Assembly: GCA_012718945.1 (NCBI GenBank)
Contig: JAAYBL010000289.1
Span: forward strand, 1 to 36,793
DNA length: 36,793 nt
Source: Bacteroidales bacterium
GTDB lineage: Bacteria; Bacteroidota; Bacteroidia; Bacteroidales; UBA1402
Direction: 5' to 3'
Translations under genes and position numbers: made by a program
Notes under the pieces: generated by a model
Database searches by the model: none
Seen by the model: the letters and a program-made list of their open reading frames with translations, nothing else
What the model was told of the DNA's origin: nothing
Part shown: positions 8,043 to 17,562 of the stretch, piece by piece
How positions within the stretch are numbered: position 1 is the first letter of the stretch
Layout: every line of letters begins with the position of its first letter

Positions 8043-10373
8043 TCAACGTTTTAGCATTCGAACAACATGAACACCGCTTGGCGTATACACACGCAGTAGG
8101 TAAAAACCAGGCCGTAACACACTCACATTCAACACTTTATTTTCCGATAGATCAAGCAGTTGCACCGTGCCGTCCAGGGACAGGCACTCCACCCGAAAAA
8201 TAGTGGTTGTGCCCATGACCTCAACCAACTCATCGACTGGATTATGCGACAAAAAGACTGTTTCCTTCCTCACGGTGAACAGATCGGTGGGATAAGCCAA
8301 CTGGATGTAGTAAAGGTTAGCTGTATCGCTCTTTTTTACCTGATGCTTGCCAGCAGGCAGCGTGATTGTCAACACGCCGTTGGTCACCGTCCTCACCGTA
8401 TCATCCACCAGGACTTTACCGGCAAACCCGGTATTGAAAACCAACGTTAAGATGGCCTCCCTGTCGGTAGTAAAGGAGACTACCGTCGATGATTCCAGCT
8501 TCAAACAAGTGGTAAGGGTCAGTGATTGATACGTCACCGTGCCTTTGGAAGTAGACAGGTTGCCGGTTATGGAGAAGAAACTGTTTTGCTTGCCACTTGT
8601 GGTGAAATTGTGTACAAGGGTCGTATCGTTACCAGGCTGGATGGGATCGTCCGGATCATCAGGATCTACCGGGCTGTTCCCTTCTCCCTGGACGGCAACC
8701 AACGTGGTCGTATAGCTGCTCAGAGCAGTCTTCAACGCCTGAATCACTTCAGCGTCGGCATCGTCCACTTCGTTGTTGAACACCCATTTGAAATCCCCGC
8801 CCTTGATGCGACCGGCATAGCTAACCACCTTGTTCCTGGCCACTTCCGGGCTGTCGGCCACATAAGCGTACATCAGGCTCGATTGGGTGTCAAAATTATT
8901 GTATCTGTTACCGCCGTAGGCCGAAACAACAGTTGCCGGTACAGTATCATTTCTGTCAGCCACCACGTAGGCGTCAAAGTCAACCATGGGGTTGGGAAAG
9001 CCCGAAGTCCCATAGGGTACAAAACGCCGCTGCCCAGTCATGTAATTATTGTAGGCCTTGATGATACCGCCGTTTTCCTTCGAGAACGTGGGCATATCGC
9101 TGTAATCGTTGGCTTGTTTGGCCGGACTGTACACATCGGAACCCTGCATGGAGATGAGCATGGGATACGCACAGTGACGGAAATAGTTGCCTTCCACAAA
9201 AACGGAAGACCCCAACGTGGAGCCCACCCCATACTTGGCCACCCCATCGTAGTAGTTATTGTACACATGAGCCGAATAGTAACGTACCCTGGGATGCCTG
9301 GAATCGGAGTGGTCATACCAGTTATGGTGATACGTCACGAACAAATCAGGCAAACCGGCTTCGCTCAAGCCCAGCAAATGCGTCTTGCCTGTATCCCAGA
9401 AATGATTGTAGTCAAAGGTCACATACACCGATTTTTTGCAATCCATGGCCCCGTCTCCCTTCACCTGATCGGCGTCACTGCCGGCATCACCGTAAAAAAG
9501 GTCGTTGTGGTGGATCCATATATGATCGTTGTTCTGCTGCAAGCCGATGTTGTCGCCCTCACCACTGTTGACATTCATGGTTGCTAGGTTGCGGATTTCC
9601 ACATTGGAGGCGTTCTTCACCCGGATACCCCAACCATCCACCACCGCATCATCACCGATACCTTCCAACGTCATGTATCCAGCCTGATTGTTGCCGTTTT
9701 CAATCACCAAATCACCGTTGAGCAAATAGGAAGGGTCGGTTATCTGCCCTATCAATCGGATGACCAGGGGACGGGTTTCCTTGCCTTTTTTATACCCATC
9801 CAGGATGGTTTGCAGGCCAACGCAGGGATTGGTCGTCGCGCCGGTCACGTTGAGCGACACCGTGTTCTTCGTCTTTTCGGTTACGTAAATAACGGCAGCG
9901 TTCGTTTTAAGGGTGCCATCTGCCTGGTAACCACCAGGTATACGATTGTTCCAGAAGCCATACCCACTGCGATCGTAGGGCAAGACGTTCAAACTGTCCG
10001 TTACCGAGGACGGTCCCTCCACTGTGTCAACAACAGCCGTTACTGAAAGACAGTACCACCCAGGCTTCAAACCAGGCAAATCAGCGCGCCAATAAGTGCC
10101 GTAGGAACGGATCAATGGATCGTCCAACACCTTGTTTACCAACCCTTCGCCTGTACAGACCACCTTGTAACGCGTCGCTTCTTCCACCGGTTGCCAGCAC
10201 ACATAGGCCGATTCCAACCAGCCGGCCGCCTCAAGCAGCGTGATAGAATCTGAAGACGGTTGTTCCACGTTCAGTGTCCTGCCTGGCTGAATGTTGGCCA
10301 TTATCAAAAAGGGGCTTAACGTTAAACAGAAAACAATCAACGGCACGATGGATGGTCTCGGATTCATGGTCAT
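8043..10373 (-). CDS. Secreted PL1-like pectate lyase with T9SS sorting domain
   Basis: This 776-residue protein starts with a signal peptide (about 1-26; ATG 10367 is an equally possible start). A fibronectin-III-like module covers about 45-125. A parallel beta-helix lyase domain (about 150-560) carries the PL1 motif R359-H-P-R-V-R364 (RxPxxR), WIHHNDLFYG, an Asp-rich probable calcium site (GDAGSDADQVKGDGAMD) and YHHNWYDHSDSRHP. A PDDPDDP linker at about 569-577 leads to a beta-sandwich module (about 585-695), possibly carbohydrate-binding. The tail (about 703-776, SHNPVDE then LRPGFYLLRV) is a type-A T9SS sorting domain. The family cleaves homogalacturonan by beta-elimination with calcium. 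The sorting tail predicts T9SS export to the surface or medium. It is divergent from GH3. Confidence 0.92.
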   Translation of the reverse strand: MTMNPRPSIVPLIVFCLTLSPFLIMANIQPGRTLNVEQPSSDSITLLEAAGWLESAYVCWQPVEEATRYKVVCTGEGLVNKVLDDPLIRSYGTYWRADLPGLKPGWYCLSVTAVVDTVEGPSSVTDSLNVLPYDRSGYGFWNNRIPGGYQADGTLKTNAAVIYVTEKTKNTVSLNVTGATTNPCVGLQTILDGYKKGKETRPLVIRLIGQITDPSYLLNGDLVIENGNNQAGYMTLEGIGDDAVVDGWGIRVKNASNVEIRNLATMNVNSGEGDNIGLQQNNDHIWIHHNDLFYGDAGSDADQVKGDGAMDCKKSVYVTFDYNHFWDTGKTHLLGLSEAGLPDLFVTYHHNWYDHSDSRHPRVRYYSAHVYNNYYDGVAKYGVGSTLGSSVFVEGNYFRHCAYPMLISMQGSDVYSPAKQANDYSDMPTFSKENGGIIKAYNNYMTGQRRFVPYGTSGFPNPMVDFDAYVVADRNDTVPATVVSAYGGNRYNNFDTQSSLMYAYVADSPEVARNKVVSYAGRIKGGDFKWVFNNEVDDADAEVIQALKTALSSYTTTLVAVQGEGNSPVDPDDPDDPIQPGNDTTLVHNFTTSGKQNSFFSITGNLSTSKGTVTYQSLTLTTCLKLESSTVVSFTTDREAILTLVFNTGFAGKVLVDDTVRTVTNGVLTITLPAGKHQVKKSDTANLYYIQLAYPTDLFTVRKETVFLSHNPVDELVEVMGTTTIFRVECLSLDGTVQLLDLSENKVLNVSVLRPGFYLLRVYTPSGVHVVRMLKR

Positions 10374-10492
10374 AGATTAATTGTACAAAAATGACAGCTG
10401 GTTGTGAAGGTATTATATGCAAATTAAACAGTTTGAATCGCATCATAGGTGCAATAATTGACAAATTATGTGTTCGTAAACGGATTTTAAAC

Positions 10493-10524
10493 CTTGTCGG
10501 TATGGATGCGAGTGTTTATCTTTG
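10493..10524 (+). promoter_or_regulatory. Promoter of the GH3 gene
   Basis: CTTG (10493-10496) lies 20 bp before a perfect TAnnTTTG match, TATCTTTG (10517-10524). The ATG at 10547 follows 22 bp after the box, giving a leader of roughly 15-20 nt. Confidence 0.6.
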
Positions 10525-10546
10525 ATTATCAAAACACCTTGCCACT

Positions 10547-12718
10547 ATGTCAATCCGTTTTCGCACCCTTTTCACCCTGCTTATAGCCACCATCCTGCCG
10601 ACACAGGCATCGATCACAATGGAAACCCGTATGGCCGAAAAAGCGTTAGCCATCATCGACCAGCTGACAGTAGATGAAAAAATCGGTCAGTTGATGAACG
10701 ATGCGCCCGCTATCGAACGCCTGGGCATTCCATCCTACAATTGGTGGAGTGAGGCACTGCATGGAGTAGCCCGCAACGGACGAGCCACCGTGTTTCCACA
10801 ACCCATAGGGATGGCGGCCACGTTTGACACAGCCCTGGTACGCCGGGTGGCCGAAGCCATCGCCCTCGAAGGCAGGGCCAAATTTGAAGTCGCTCAACGC
10901 CTGAACAACCGTAGCATCTACGCCGGTTTGACCTATTGGTCTCCCAACGTCAACATTTTCAGAGACCCACGCTGGGGACGCGGACAGGAAACCTATGGAG
11001 AAGACCCTTTCCTGTCAGCCCGCATGGGCGTGGCCTTTGTGAAAGGATTGCAAGGTGAAGATCCTTTCTTTCTGAAAGCTGCCGCCTGCGCCAAGCACTT
11101 TGCCGTTCACTCCGGTCCTGAAGCCCTGCGTCATTCGTTTAACGCCAACCCCTCCAAAAAAGACCTGTTTGAAACTTACCTGCCAGCCTTTGAGGCGTTG
11201 GTCAAAGAAGCCAACGTGGAATCAGTGATGGGTGCCTACAACAGGGTGTACGGCGCCAGTGCTTCAGGGAGTCCATTCCTTTTGACCGACATCCTTCGCA
11301 AGCAATGGGGATTCAGCGGTCACGTCGTCTCCGATTGTGGTGCCATTGAGGATATTTACAGAGGTCATAAGCTTGTCCCCAACGCCGCTCAAGCCTCAGC
11401 CATCGCCATCAAGAGCGGGCTCAACCTGGAATGCGGCAACACCTTCTGGGGCCTGAAACAAGCTTTCAAGGAAGGCCTCATCACGGAAAACGATTTGGAC
11501 AACGCCCTGTATCCCTTGATGATGACCCGATTAAAACTTGGCATCCTCACGCCTGATGACCGCTCGCCCTATGCCGGTGTTCCGGCCTCTGTCATTGCCA
11601 GCGAAGCTCATGCAGAGATGGCCCGTGAAGCGGCCCGCAACAGCATGGTGCTACTCAAGAACGCGAACGGAACCCTCCCCCTGAGCAAGGAAGTCCGCAC
11701 CATGTACGTCACCGGTCCTTTTGCAGCCGACGCCTCCGTGTTGCTGGGCAATTACTTTGGCCTGTCACCACGCATGAGCACCTTCCTGGAAGGCATCGTG
11801 GGCAAGGTCAGCAGTGGCACCAGCATCAACTACAAGGTAGGCACCCTCCCCACCACCCCCAACCTGAATCCGTTGGATTGGACAGGTGGAGAAGCCAGGA
11901 ACGCTGAGGTCTGTGTAATCGTCATGGGACTATCCGGATCCATCGAAGGTGAAGAAGGTGACGCCATCGCCTCCCCCACGTTGGGCGACAAAACGAATCT
12001 TTCCATTCCCAGCCATCAACTAGACTTTTTACGGACCATCGCAAAAAACCACCGCAACAAGGTAGTCACCGTGATTACCGGTGGTAGCCCGATGGATCTC
12101 AAAGAAGTAGCCGAACTCTCAGACGCCGTCATTCTAGCTTGGTACCCAGGCCAGGAAGGAGGCAATGCCTTGGGTGACCTTCTTTTTGGTGATGCCGCTC
12201 CTTCAGGCCGCCTGCCCATCACCTTTCCTCTCACCTCCGATTCATTGCCGCCATTTGACGATTATTCCATGAAAGGCCGCACCTACAAATACATGACGGG
12301 CAATATTCTATACCCCTTCGGATACGGATTGACATACAGCAACGTTGCCTATTCCGACCTGGCCGTTTCCAAACCAACAAAAAAAGGACAAGCCACTTAC
12401 AAAGTGTCACTCACCCTGAAAAACACAGGCGCTCACGCAGCGGTGGAGGTTCCACAGTTGTACCTCATCACACCAGGAGCCGGTGTCAGCACACCTCTTC
12501 AATCTCTGGTTGGCTTCCAGCGGGTCGCCCTGGAGCCGGGAGAACAAAAAGAAGTGACGTTTGATGTCAACCCCGAACAGCTGAAAATGGTCATGGAAGA
12601 CGGTTCAAAGCGCCTTCTCAAAGGCACCCACACCTTTACAGTCTCCGCTGCTGCCCCTTCGCCCCGCAGCAACGCATTGGGCATTGAAACGGTGAGTCTT
12701 TCGCTAACAGGGTTATAA
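10547..12718 (+). CDS. GH3 glycosidase, beta-xylosidase/beta-glucosidase type
   Basis: This 723-residue protein has an N-terminal signal peptide (about 1-22), a GH3 N-terminal barrel (about 35-345), a GH3 C-terminal alpha/beta sandwich (about 370-580) and an Fn3-like domain (about 630-705). The nucleophile is D263 in VVSDCGAIEDI. Other family motifs are NWWSEALHGVARNG, FRDPRWGRGQETYGEDP and AKHFAVHSGPE. GLSGSIEGEEGD in the second domain is the segment that supplies the acid/base Glu in related enzymes. The NWWSEALHG pattern is common in beta-xylosidase or arabinofuranosidase members, which fits the GH67 neighbour, but specificity within GH3 is hard to call by eye. No PA14 insertion is present. 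It has its own promoter. Confidence 0.93.
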   Translation: MSIRFRTLFTLLIATILPTQASITMETRMAEKALAIIDQLTVDEKIGQLMNDAPAIERLGIPSYNWWSEALHGVARNGRATVFPQPIGMAATFDTALVRRVAEAIALEGRAKFEVAQRLNNRSIYAGLTYWSPNVNIFRDPRWGRGQETYGEDPFLSARMGVAFVKGLQGEDPFFLKAAACAKHFAVHSGPEALRHSFNANPSKKDLFETYLPAFEALVKEANVESVMGAYNRVYGASASGSPFLLTDILRKQWGFSGHVVSDCGAIEDIYRGHKLVPNAAQASAIAIKSGLNLECGNTFWGLKQAFKEGLITENDLDNALYPLMMTRLKLGILTPDDRSPYAGVPASVIASEAHAEMAREAARNSMVLLKNANGTLPLSKEVRTMYVTGPFAADASVLLGNYFGLSPRMSTFLEGIVGKVSSGTSINYKVGTLPTTPNLNPLDWTGGEARNAEVCVIVMGLSGSIEGEEGDAIASPTLGDKTNLSIPSHQLDFLRTIAKNHRNKVVTVITGGSPMDLKEVAELSDAVILAWYPGQEGGNALGDLLFGDAAPSGRLPITFPLTSDSLPPFDDYSMKGRTYKYMTGNILYPFGYGLTYSNVAYSDLAVSKPTKKGQATYKVSLTLKNTGAHAAVEVPQLYLITPGAGVSTPLQSLVGFQRVALEPGEQKEVTFDVNPEQLKMVMEDGSKRLLKGTHTFTVSAAAPSPRSNALGIETVSLSLTGL

Positions 12719-12745
12719 CAAGACGTTCATTTTTTTTATCGCCTA

Positions 12746-12777
12746 GTTGACGAGACCGTAAAAACTCATTACATTCG
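12746..12777 (+). promoter_or_regulatory. Candidate promoter of DUF6057 copy A
   Basis: GTTG (12746-12749) lies 20 bp before TACATTCG (12770-12777), which matches TAnnTTTG with one mismatch. The predicted leader to ATG 12843 is about 60 nt. The spacing equals that of the GH3 and FemAB promoters. Confidence 0.45.
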
Positions 12778-12842
12778 CAGGGCCAAGGCACAACGTCCAA
12801 AACCACCCAAAGAGTCGGCACTGTAAGTCTACGTAAACGGCC

Positions 12843-14774
12843 ATGAAACAACCACAAAAACCAACCAAACCGACAGGGAAGCATCCCCAGCCAGCGAAGA
12901 AAAGCAGCAGCATTTCCATGGCATGGATCAACCGCACCCTGCTGACCTTGTTCATCCTGTTCGCCTTGATAGAGACATTGGGGCTGCGCCGCACATTCCT
13001 TTGGAAAGTACAGGACCTGGATCTTTTCGTGTTCAACCGTCAATTTTTCCTGGAAACGATGGAGGCTCCAGGTGGCCTCACGCGTTACCTGGCTTCCTTC
13101 TTCACGCAGTTCTTTTACATCCCCTGGCTGGGCACCCTCATTTACCTGGGCTTTATGCTGTTGATTGTTTGGTTGAGCAGCCGGGCCTTCCAACTTAAAG
13201 GTTACCTCAATCCGTTCACTCATATCCCTGCATTGGCCATCCTACTGATGCTCACCCAGCTTGGCTACGAAGTTCACCTACTCAAGTTACAGGGCTACCC
13301 CTTTATTCCACTGATTGGCCTGACAGCCCTATTACTTGCTTTTTGGGGCTATCGAAAGGTCAGCCAGCCAAACAAACAGTTGCATTACCTGGGTACCTGG
13401 ACATTGCTGGGCTTCCCGTTATTCGGCACCTACGCCCTTGCCGGCACAATACTGATGCTGCTGTTTACCCTCAGACAGCTGGTAAGCAACGGCAAAAAGA
13501 GCTATTGGCTGTCCATGGTCGGAGGCCTGTTGGTTGCCGTCATCATTCCCCTGCTATACTACCGCTTCGTATTCTACCTTCCCTGCCTCAGCCGTTTTTA
13601 CCTCAGTCTTTTACCCGACTTCATGGCCAAAGAAACCTTGGTCTTGTGGTTGCCCTATGTTTTGTTGGCTGGTTTCCTGTTGGCTGCCACCCTCTCGTTC
13701 CCCTTGGACAAAAAGGCATGGCGACAAAACCAACCACCACTACCAACCATCAAGGTACAACGCCTGGCCCCCGGCATTTTTTGGCTGGCCACCCTGTTAA
13801 CGGTGCATTTTATCGGTTACAGGGATAACGCTTTTGACACTGAGTTAGCCATGCAGGCTGCTTCTGAAAAAGAGGATTGGCAAGAGGTACTGAGTTTATC
13901 CAGGCAGGTTGAAACGGAGCCAACCCGACTGATGGTCATGCATACCAACCTGGCCTTGTTCAAATTGGGCCTGGCCGGTGACCAACAATTCAAATACCCG
14001 GCCGGCAACAGCCCGCAGCAAACCAGAGGAGGGGTATTACCGATACAGATGGTCGGTCCCCTGTTCTACTATCAATACGGGCACCTGAATTACGCCTATC
14101 GATGGAGTATGGAAGAGATGGTAGAATACGGCATGAGCAACCACACCTTGAAATACGCCGTATTGACCAGCTCGCTCAATGGCGAATCGGCGTTGGCAAA
14201 AAAATACAACGACGTGCTGAAGCGCACCATCTTCCACCGCAAATGGGCTGAAGAGAGGGATGGCATCATCAAGGATCCAGGTCGTGCCATGCACAACCCG
14301 GTTTTACTCAACATCCTTCGCCTGAACGCCTTCAACGACGTGCTTGACGGGGATCACAGCCTGTTGGAAACGTTCCTGCTCAATCACGCCGCACATTCCA
14401 GAGGCGGCAACCCTGAGCTCATCGAGTTGTCCATTCTAGCCAACCTTCAACTCAAGCAGCCAGCTCGCTTCTGGCCCCGTTTCTTTGTGTACGCCAGCAC
14501 ACAACCCAGGATACCTGTTCATTACCAGGAAGCCGCCTTGCTGTTTAACCTGCAACAACCCCAACCCGGGATAGAGAACCTGACATTCGACCCATTGGTA
14601 TTAAAACGCTTCCAGCAGTTTGTTGAGCGCACCAAAACCTACAACAACCAACCCAGAGAGCGGGTAAAAGCCCTGATGGCTCAAGAGTTCAAGGGCACAT
14701 ATTGGTATTACTACTTTTTCACCGACTTGCAGCTCAGACAGCCGGTCAGCAACCAACCTCATATCAAGTTATAA
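12843..14774 (+). CDS. Polytopic membrane protein, probably DUF6057 family, copy A
   Basis: This is a 643-residue protein. A Lys/Pro-rich cytoplasmic head (about 1-25) is followed by roughly ten hydrophobic segments in residues 26-345, then a soluble, mostly helical half (about 350-643). The soluble half holds conserved-looking stretches shared with copy B at 23064: EPTRLMVMH, LALFKLG, YQYGHLNYAYRWSMEEMVEYG and a tail reading GTYWYYYFF. I believe this is the Bacteroidota family DUF6057, recalled by pattern and not searched. No catalytic motif is evident. The soluble half resembles alpha-helical repeat proteins. It is followed after 35 bp by a TolB-like CxxCH protein, the same order as in copy B, which suggests the two proteins work together. 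Function is unknown. Confidence 0.85.
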   Translation: MKQPQKPTKPTGKHPQPAKKSSSISMAWINRTLLTLFILFALIETLGLRRTFLWKVQDLDLFVFNRQFFLETMEAPGGLTRYLASFFTQFFYIPWLGTLIYLGFMLLIVWLSSRAFQLKGYLNPFTHIPALAILLMLTQLGYEVHLLKLQGYPFIPLIGLTALLLAFWGYRKVSQPNKQLHYLGTWTLLGFPLFGTYALAGTILMLLFTLRQLVSNGKKSYWLSMVGGLLVAVIIPLLYYRFVFYLPCLSRFYLSLLPDFMAKETLVLWLPYVLLAGFLLAATLSFPLDKKAWRQNQPPLPTIKVQRLAPGIFWLATLLTVHFIGYRDNAFDTELAMQAASEKEDWQEVLSLSRQVETEPTRLMVMHTNLALFKLGLAGDQQFKYPAGNSPQQTRGGVLPIQMVGPLFYYQYGHLNYAYRWSMEEMVEYGMSNHTLKYAVLTSSLNGESALAKKYNDVLKRTIFHRKWAEERDGIIKDPGRAMHNPVLLNILRLNAFNDVLDGDHSLLETFLLNHAAHSRGGNPELIELSILANLQLKQPARFWPRFFVYASTQPRIPVHYQEAALLFNLQQPQPGIENLTFDPLVLKRFQQFVERTKTYNNQPRERVKALMAQEFKGTYWYYYFFTDLQLRQPVSNQPHIKL

Positions 14775-14809
14775 ACGCCAGCCCTTAACGCCAAACTCAT
14801 TCAACGCGT

Positions 14810-16324
14810 ATGAATCGAAAAAAACGACACGCCCCAAGCCTGGTCTATCTGTTGATGGGTGTCTTCTTCCTGATCCTGGCCGGTCTTTCCCTTTTGTCCA
14901 ACAGCACGAGGGTGCCCACCAATCCTCTCGCGACACCCGATGATCTTGATGTATATCCCCTATACGCCGACGCTGTCATTCCCTACAATATTGCCCCACT
15001 GAACTTTCACATTCAAAATGAGGCCTACGAATACATCACCAGGGTATCATCCATTAATGGCAAACCCATCGTCGTCAAGGGCAAAGTCGTACAATGGGAC
15101 GAAAAAAAATGGAAACGCCTCCTGGATGCCAACAAGGGACAACCCCTTTTATTTGACGTTTATGTCAAACGTGATGGCGTCTGGTTTCAGTTTCCAACGC
15201 TGAAAAACCTCGTAGCCCCTGAACCCATCGATCCCTACATCGTATACAGGCTTATCCAACCCCTTTATACGGCGTACGAAGACATGTCCATCAATCAACG
15301 AAGCCTGGAGTCGTTCAAGGTAAAACGCCTGTACGATAACCGTAAAATCAGCCCCGAACGGTCAGGTCAGTGCGTCAACTGTCACGCTTTTCAACAATAC
15401 AATCAACGTGGTGTAATGCAATTGCATTTCAGGGGAGACTACGGAGGAACCGTTTTTGTAGATGGCAAGAAGTTAACCAAGGTCAACACCAAGGCCGAAG
15501 GCTTGCCCGCTGGAGCTGTTTACCCGGCCTGGCACCCCACCCTACCCTTGGTCGCCTATTCCATCAACAAGATCGGACAGGATTTCCACACCAAGGACCT
15601 TCAGAAGACCGAAGTCATGGACAGCGAATCAGACCTCATCCTCTACAGGGTCGACAACAACGTGGTGGTGCCCCTGGGTACAACACCCAATTGGTTGGAA
15701 ACGTTTCCGACCTGGAGTCCTGACGGCCAATACCTGTATTACGCCATCGCCGCTTTCGATACCGCTGGATTTTACGTCGACCAGTTCAAAGACATCCGTT
15801 ACAACCTGGTGCGCAGAGCCTTCAACCAGACCGACTACAGCCTGGGCGAAGCCGACACGGTCCTAAACGCGGCTCAATTCGGGAAAAGCGCGGCCTTTCC
15901 CCGCTTATCACCCGATGGTCGGTACCTTCTCTTCTCCATGGCCGACTACGGCAACTTCCATATCTGGCACAAAACCAGCGACCTCTACCTGATGAACCTG
16001 ACTACCTGGCAATGGCGCAAATTGGAAGCCGTGAACAGCCAGGACGTGGAAAGTTATCACAGTTGGTCCTCAAACGGACGCTGGATTTTGTTCAGCTCCC
16101 GCAGGGACGATGGTAGTTACACCAGGCTATACATCGCTTATTTCGATCAGGATGGCATCGCCCATAAACCCTTTGTTTTGCCGCAACGCTACCCCCTGAA
16201 CGACAAGCAGCTCTTCAAATCGTACAACGTGCCTGAGTTTATCACCCACCCGGCAACAGCCAGGCAACACCGATTCATGAAGGCCTTGAAGGAAGATCCC
16301 ATTCAGGCTGATTTGGCGAATTAA
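14810..16324 (+). CDS. Membrane-anchored TolB/PD40-like propeller with CxxCH motif, copy A
   Basis: This is a 504-residue protein. A basic N-terminus and one hydrophobic segment (about 10-30, LVYLLMGVFFLILAGLSLL) form a signal anchor with no lipobox. The middle region holds C188-V-N-C191-H192, a c-type heme attachment motif. From about residue 240 there are PD40/TolB-like blades: AVYPAWHP, WLETFPTWSPDGQYLYY, FPRLSPDGRYLLFS and SYHSWSSNGRWILFSSRR. The polypeptide outside the inner membrane could therefore carry one covalent heme and a propeller. It shares order and strong similarity with copy B at 24980. A role in electron transfer, or as a sensor or scaffold for the preceding DUF6057 protein, is inference only. 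CxxCH could also bind metal or be a thiol site. Confidence 0.85.
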   Translation: MNRKKRHAPSLVYLLMGVFFLILAGLSLLSNSTRVPTNPLATPDDLDVYPLYADAVIPYNIAPLNFHIQNEAYEYITRVSSINGKPIVVKGKVVQWDEKKWKRLLDANKGQPLLFDVYVKRDGVWFQFPTLKNLVAPEPIDPYIVYRLIQPLYTAYEDMSINQRSLESFKVKRLYDNRKISPERSGQCVNCHAFQQYNQRGVMQLHFRGDYGGTVFVDGKKLTKVNTKAEGLPAGAVYPAWHPTLPLVAYSINKIGQDFHTKDLQKTEVMDSESDLILYRVDNNVVVPLGTTPNWLETFPTWSPDGQYLYYAIAAFDTAGFYVDQFKDIRYNLVRRAFNQTDYSLGEADTVLNAAQFGKSAAFPRLSPDGRYLLFSMADYGNFHIWHKTSDLYLMNLTTWQWRKLEAVNSQDVESYHSWSSNGRWILFSSRRDDGSYTRLYIAYFDQDGIAHKPFVLPQRYPLNDKQLFKSYNVPEFITHPATARQHRFMKALKEDPIQADLAN

Positions 16325-16336
16325 GTCGCTGAAAAT

Positions 16337-16368
16337 CTTGATTTTCTGAGGCAGAACCATTACCTTCG
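16337..16368 (+). promoter_or_regulatory. Candidate promoter of the FemAB-like gene
   Basis: CTTG (16337-16340) lies 20 bp before TACCTTCG (16361-16368), one mismatch from TAnnTTTG, in the 67-bp gap after the CxxCH gene. The leader to ATG 16392 would be about 20 nt. The FemAB gene may thus be transcribed both alone and by read-through. Confidence 0.45.
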
Positions 16369-16391
16369 TGGTTTTTTTGCCAGCGACAATT

Positions 16392-17492
16392 ATGCTTACC
16401 AACATTGAAAGCAAGCAATTCCAGGAGTTGTTTGCTACTTCCATCGTGCAACAAACCGCCTTCTGGTCAGAGGTCAAGAAGCGCTTGGGGAGTACCCCCC
16501 TGGCTGTCAATTTCAACCTACGGCAACCAGACGCACAGTTGGAATCCGATATTCTGGTTCTTCTGCAACCACTTGACCGCCATCATTGCATGGCCTACGT
16601 ACCCTACGGACCTGAACTCGAACCGGAGGAATCAGTCCAGGGAGTGTTTCTTGAAGAGTTGTCTGAATGCCTTCGTTCATACCTGCCCAAAAACTGTGTA
16701 TTGATTCGGTACGACCTCTGTTGGGAATCCTGGTGGGCTAGAGACATCGATCACTACGACGAAAAAGGCCATTGGATGGGCGAACCCAACCTGGCAGCAC
16801 AGGAAACCCGCTTCAACTTCAGCACCCAAAACTGGAACCTTCGCAAGGCAACCTTCAACACCTTGCCATCAAGTACCATCTACATCAACCTGAAACCCGA
16901 CAAGGCGACCATATTGGCCAACATGAAGCCCAAAACCCGCTACAACATCAACCTGGCTTTTCGCAAGGGTGTCAATGTGAAAACGTTGGGCTTGGAGAAC
17001 CTGGAAATCTGGTATAAACTATACGTAGAAACGGCCCAGCGAAACCGACTCTTTTTAAATGACATGAGTTACTTTGAAGCCGTGTTGGCAGCCAAGGCTA
17101 CGGACTCCACATCGCCGGCCGAAGTCTTGCTGCTTGTAGCCGAACTGGATGGTCAGCCCCTGTCGGCCATGTTCCTTATCATAACTGGTGAACGAGGGTC
17201 CTACCTGTATGGAGCCTCCTCGTCCGAACACCGCAACAGCATGAGCACCTATGCCCTGCAATGGGAAGCCATCCAACTGGCTAAAGCCAGAGGCTGCACC
17301 CAATACGACATGTTCGGAGTCTCCCCTGGTCCCGATCCCGCTCACCCGCTGTATGGCCTGTACACGTTTAAAGTGGGCTTTGGCGGTCAACTCTACCACA
17401 GCATGGGTTCGTGGGACTATCCGCTGATGACCGATGAATACAGGATCTTCAGGTCAGCCGAATTGAGTCGGCCAGGCTATCATTTAGCCTGA
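16392..17492 (+). CDS. FemAB/FemX-type peptidoglycan bridge aminoacyltransferase
   Basis: I use ATG 16392 (MLTNIESKQFQELF, 366 aa). The ORF-track start at 16368 sits on the last base of the predicted -7 box. The protein has two GNAT-like halves typical of FemABX. Visible family features are QTAFWSEVKKRLG near the N-terminus, the mid-protein stretch TIYINLKPDKATILANMKPKTRYNIN, a GNAT-like segment (SAMFLIITGERGSYLYGASS) and the C-terminal PLYGLYTFKVGFGG, which closely matches the GLYRFKxxFGG motif of the family. Members transfer amino acids from aminoacyl-tRNA to peptidoglycan precursors in Gram-positives. In Bacteroidota their substrate is less clear. The protein is cytoplasmic with no signal peptide. 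It follows the copy A module. Confidence 0.85.
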   Translation: MLTNIESKQFQELFATSIVQQTAFWSEVKKRLGSTPLAVNFNLRQPDAQLESDILVLLQPLDRHHCMAYVPYGPELEPEESVQGVFLEELSECLRSYLPKNCVLIRYDLCWESWWARDIDHYDEKGHWMGEPNLAAQETRFNFSTQNWNLRKATFNTLPSSTIYINLKPDKATILANMKPKTRYNINLAFRKGVNVKTLGLENLEIWYKLYVETAQRNRLFLNDMSYFEAVLAAKATDSTSPAEVLLLVAELDGQPLSAMFLIITGERGSYLYGASSSEHRNSMSTYALQWEAIQLAKARGCTQYDMFGVSPGPDPAHPLYGLYTFKVGFGGQLYHSMGSWDYPLMTDEYRIFRSAELSRPGYHLA

Positions 17493-17527
17493 GTCGGCCT
17501 ACCTGGTGTCGGGTAAGAAAAAAAAGG

Positions 17528-17535
17528 TATTTTTG
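17528..17535 (+). promoter_or_regulatory. -7 box of the GH78 gene
   Basis: TATTTTTG fully matches TAnnTTTG and lies 27 bp before ATG 17563. I see no convincing TTTG-like -33 box. Its position inside the ORF-track version of the gene argues for the downstream start. Confidence 0.4.
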
Positions 17536-17562
17536 AGCCATCAAGCCTTATCTACCACGACC

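Noticed and set aside
8526-9587. 353-aa plus-strand ORF opposite the pectate lyase
   Set aside because: Antisense shadow; the minus frame has clear PL1 motifs and a full domain order.
12719-12740. T-tract after the GH3 gene as a terminator
   Set aside because: The run of eight T is real, but only a weak interrupted GTCTT/AAGAC stem precedes it, so I do not call a terminator.
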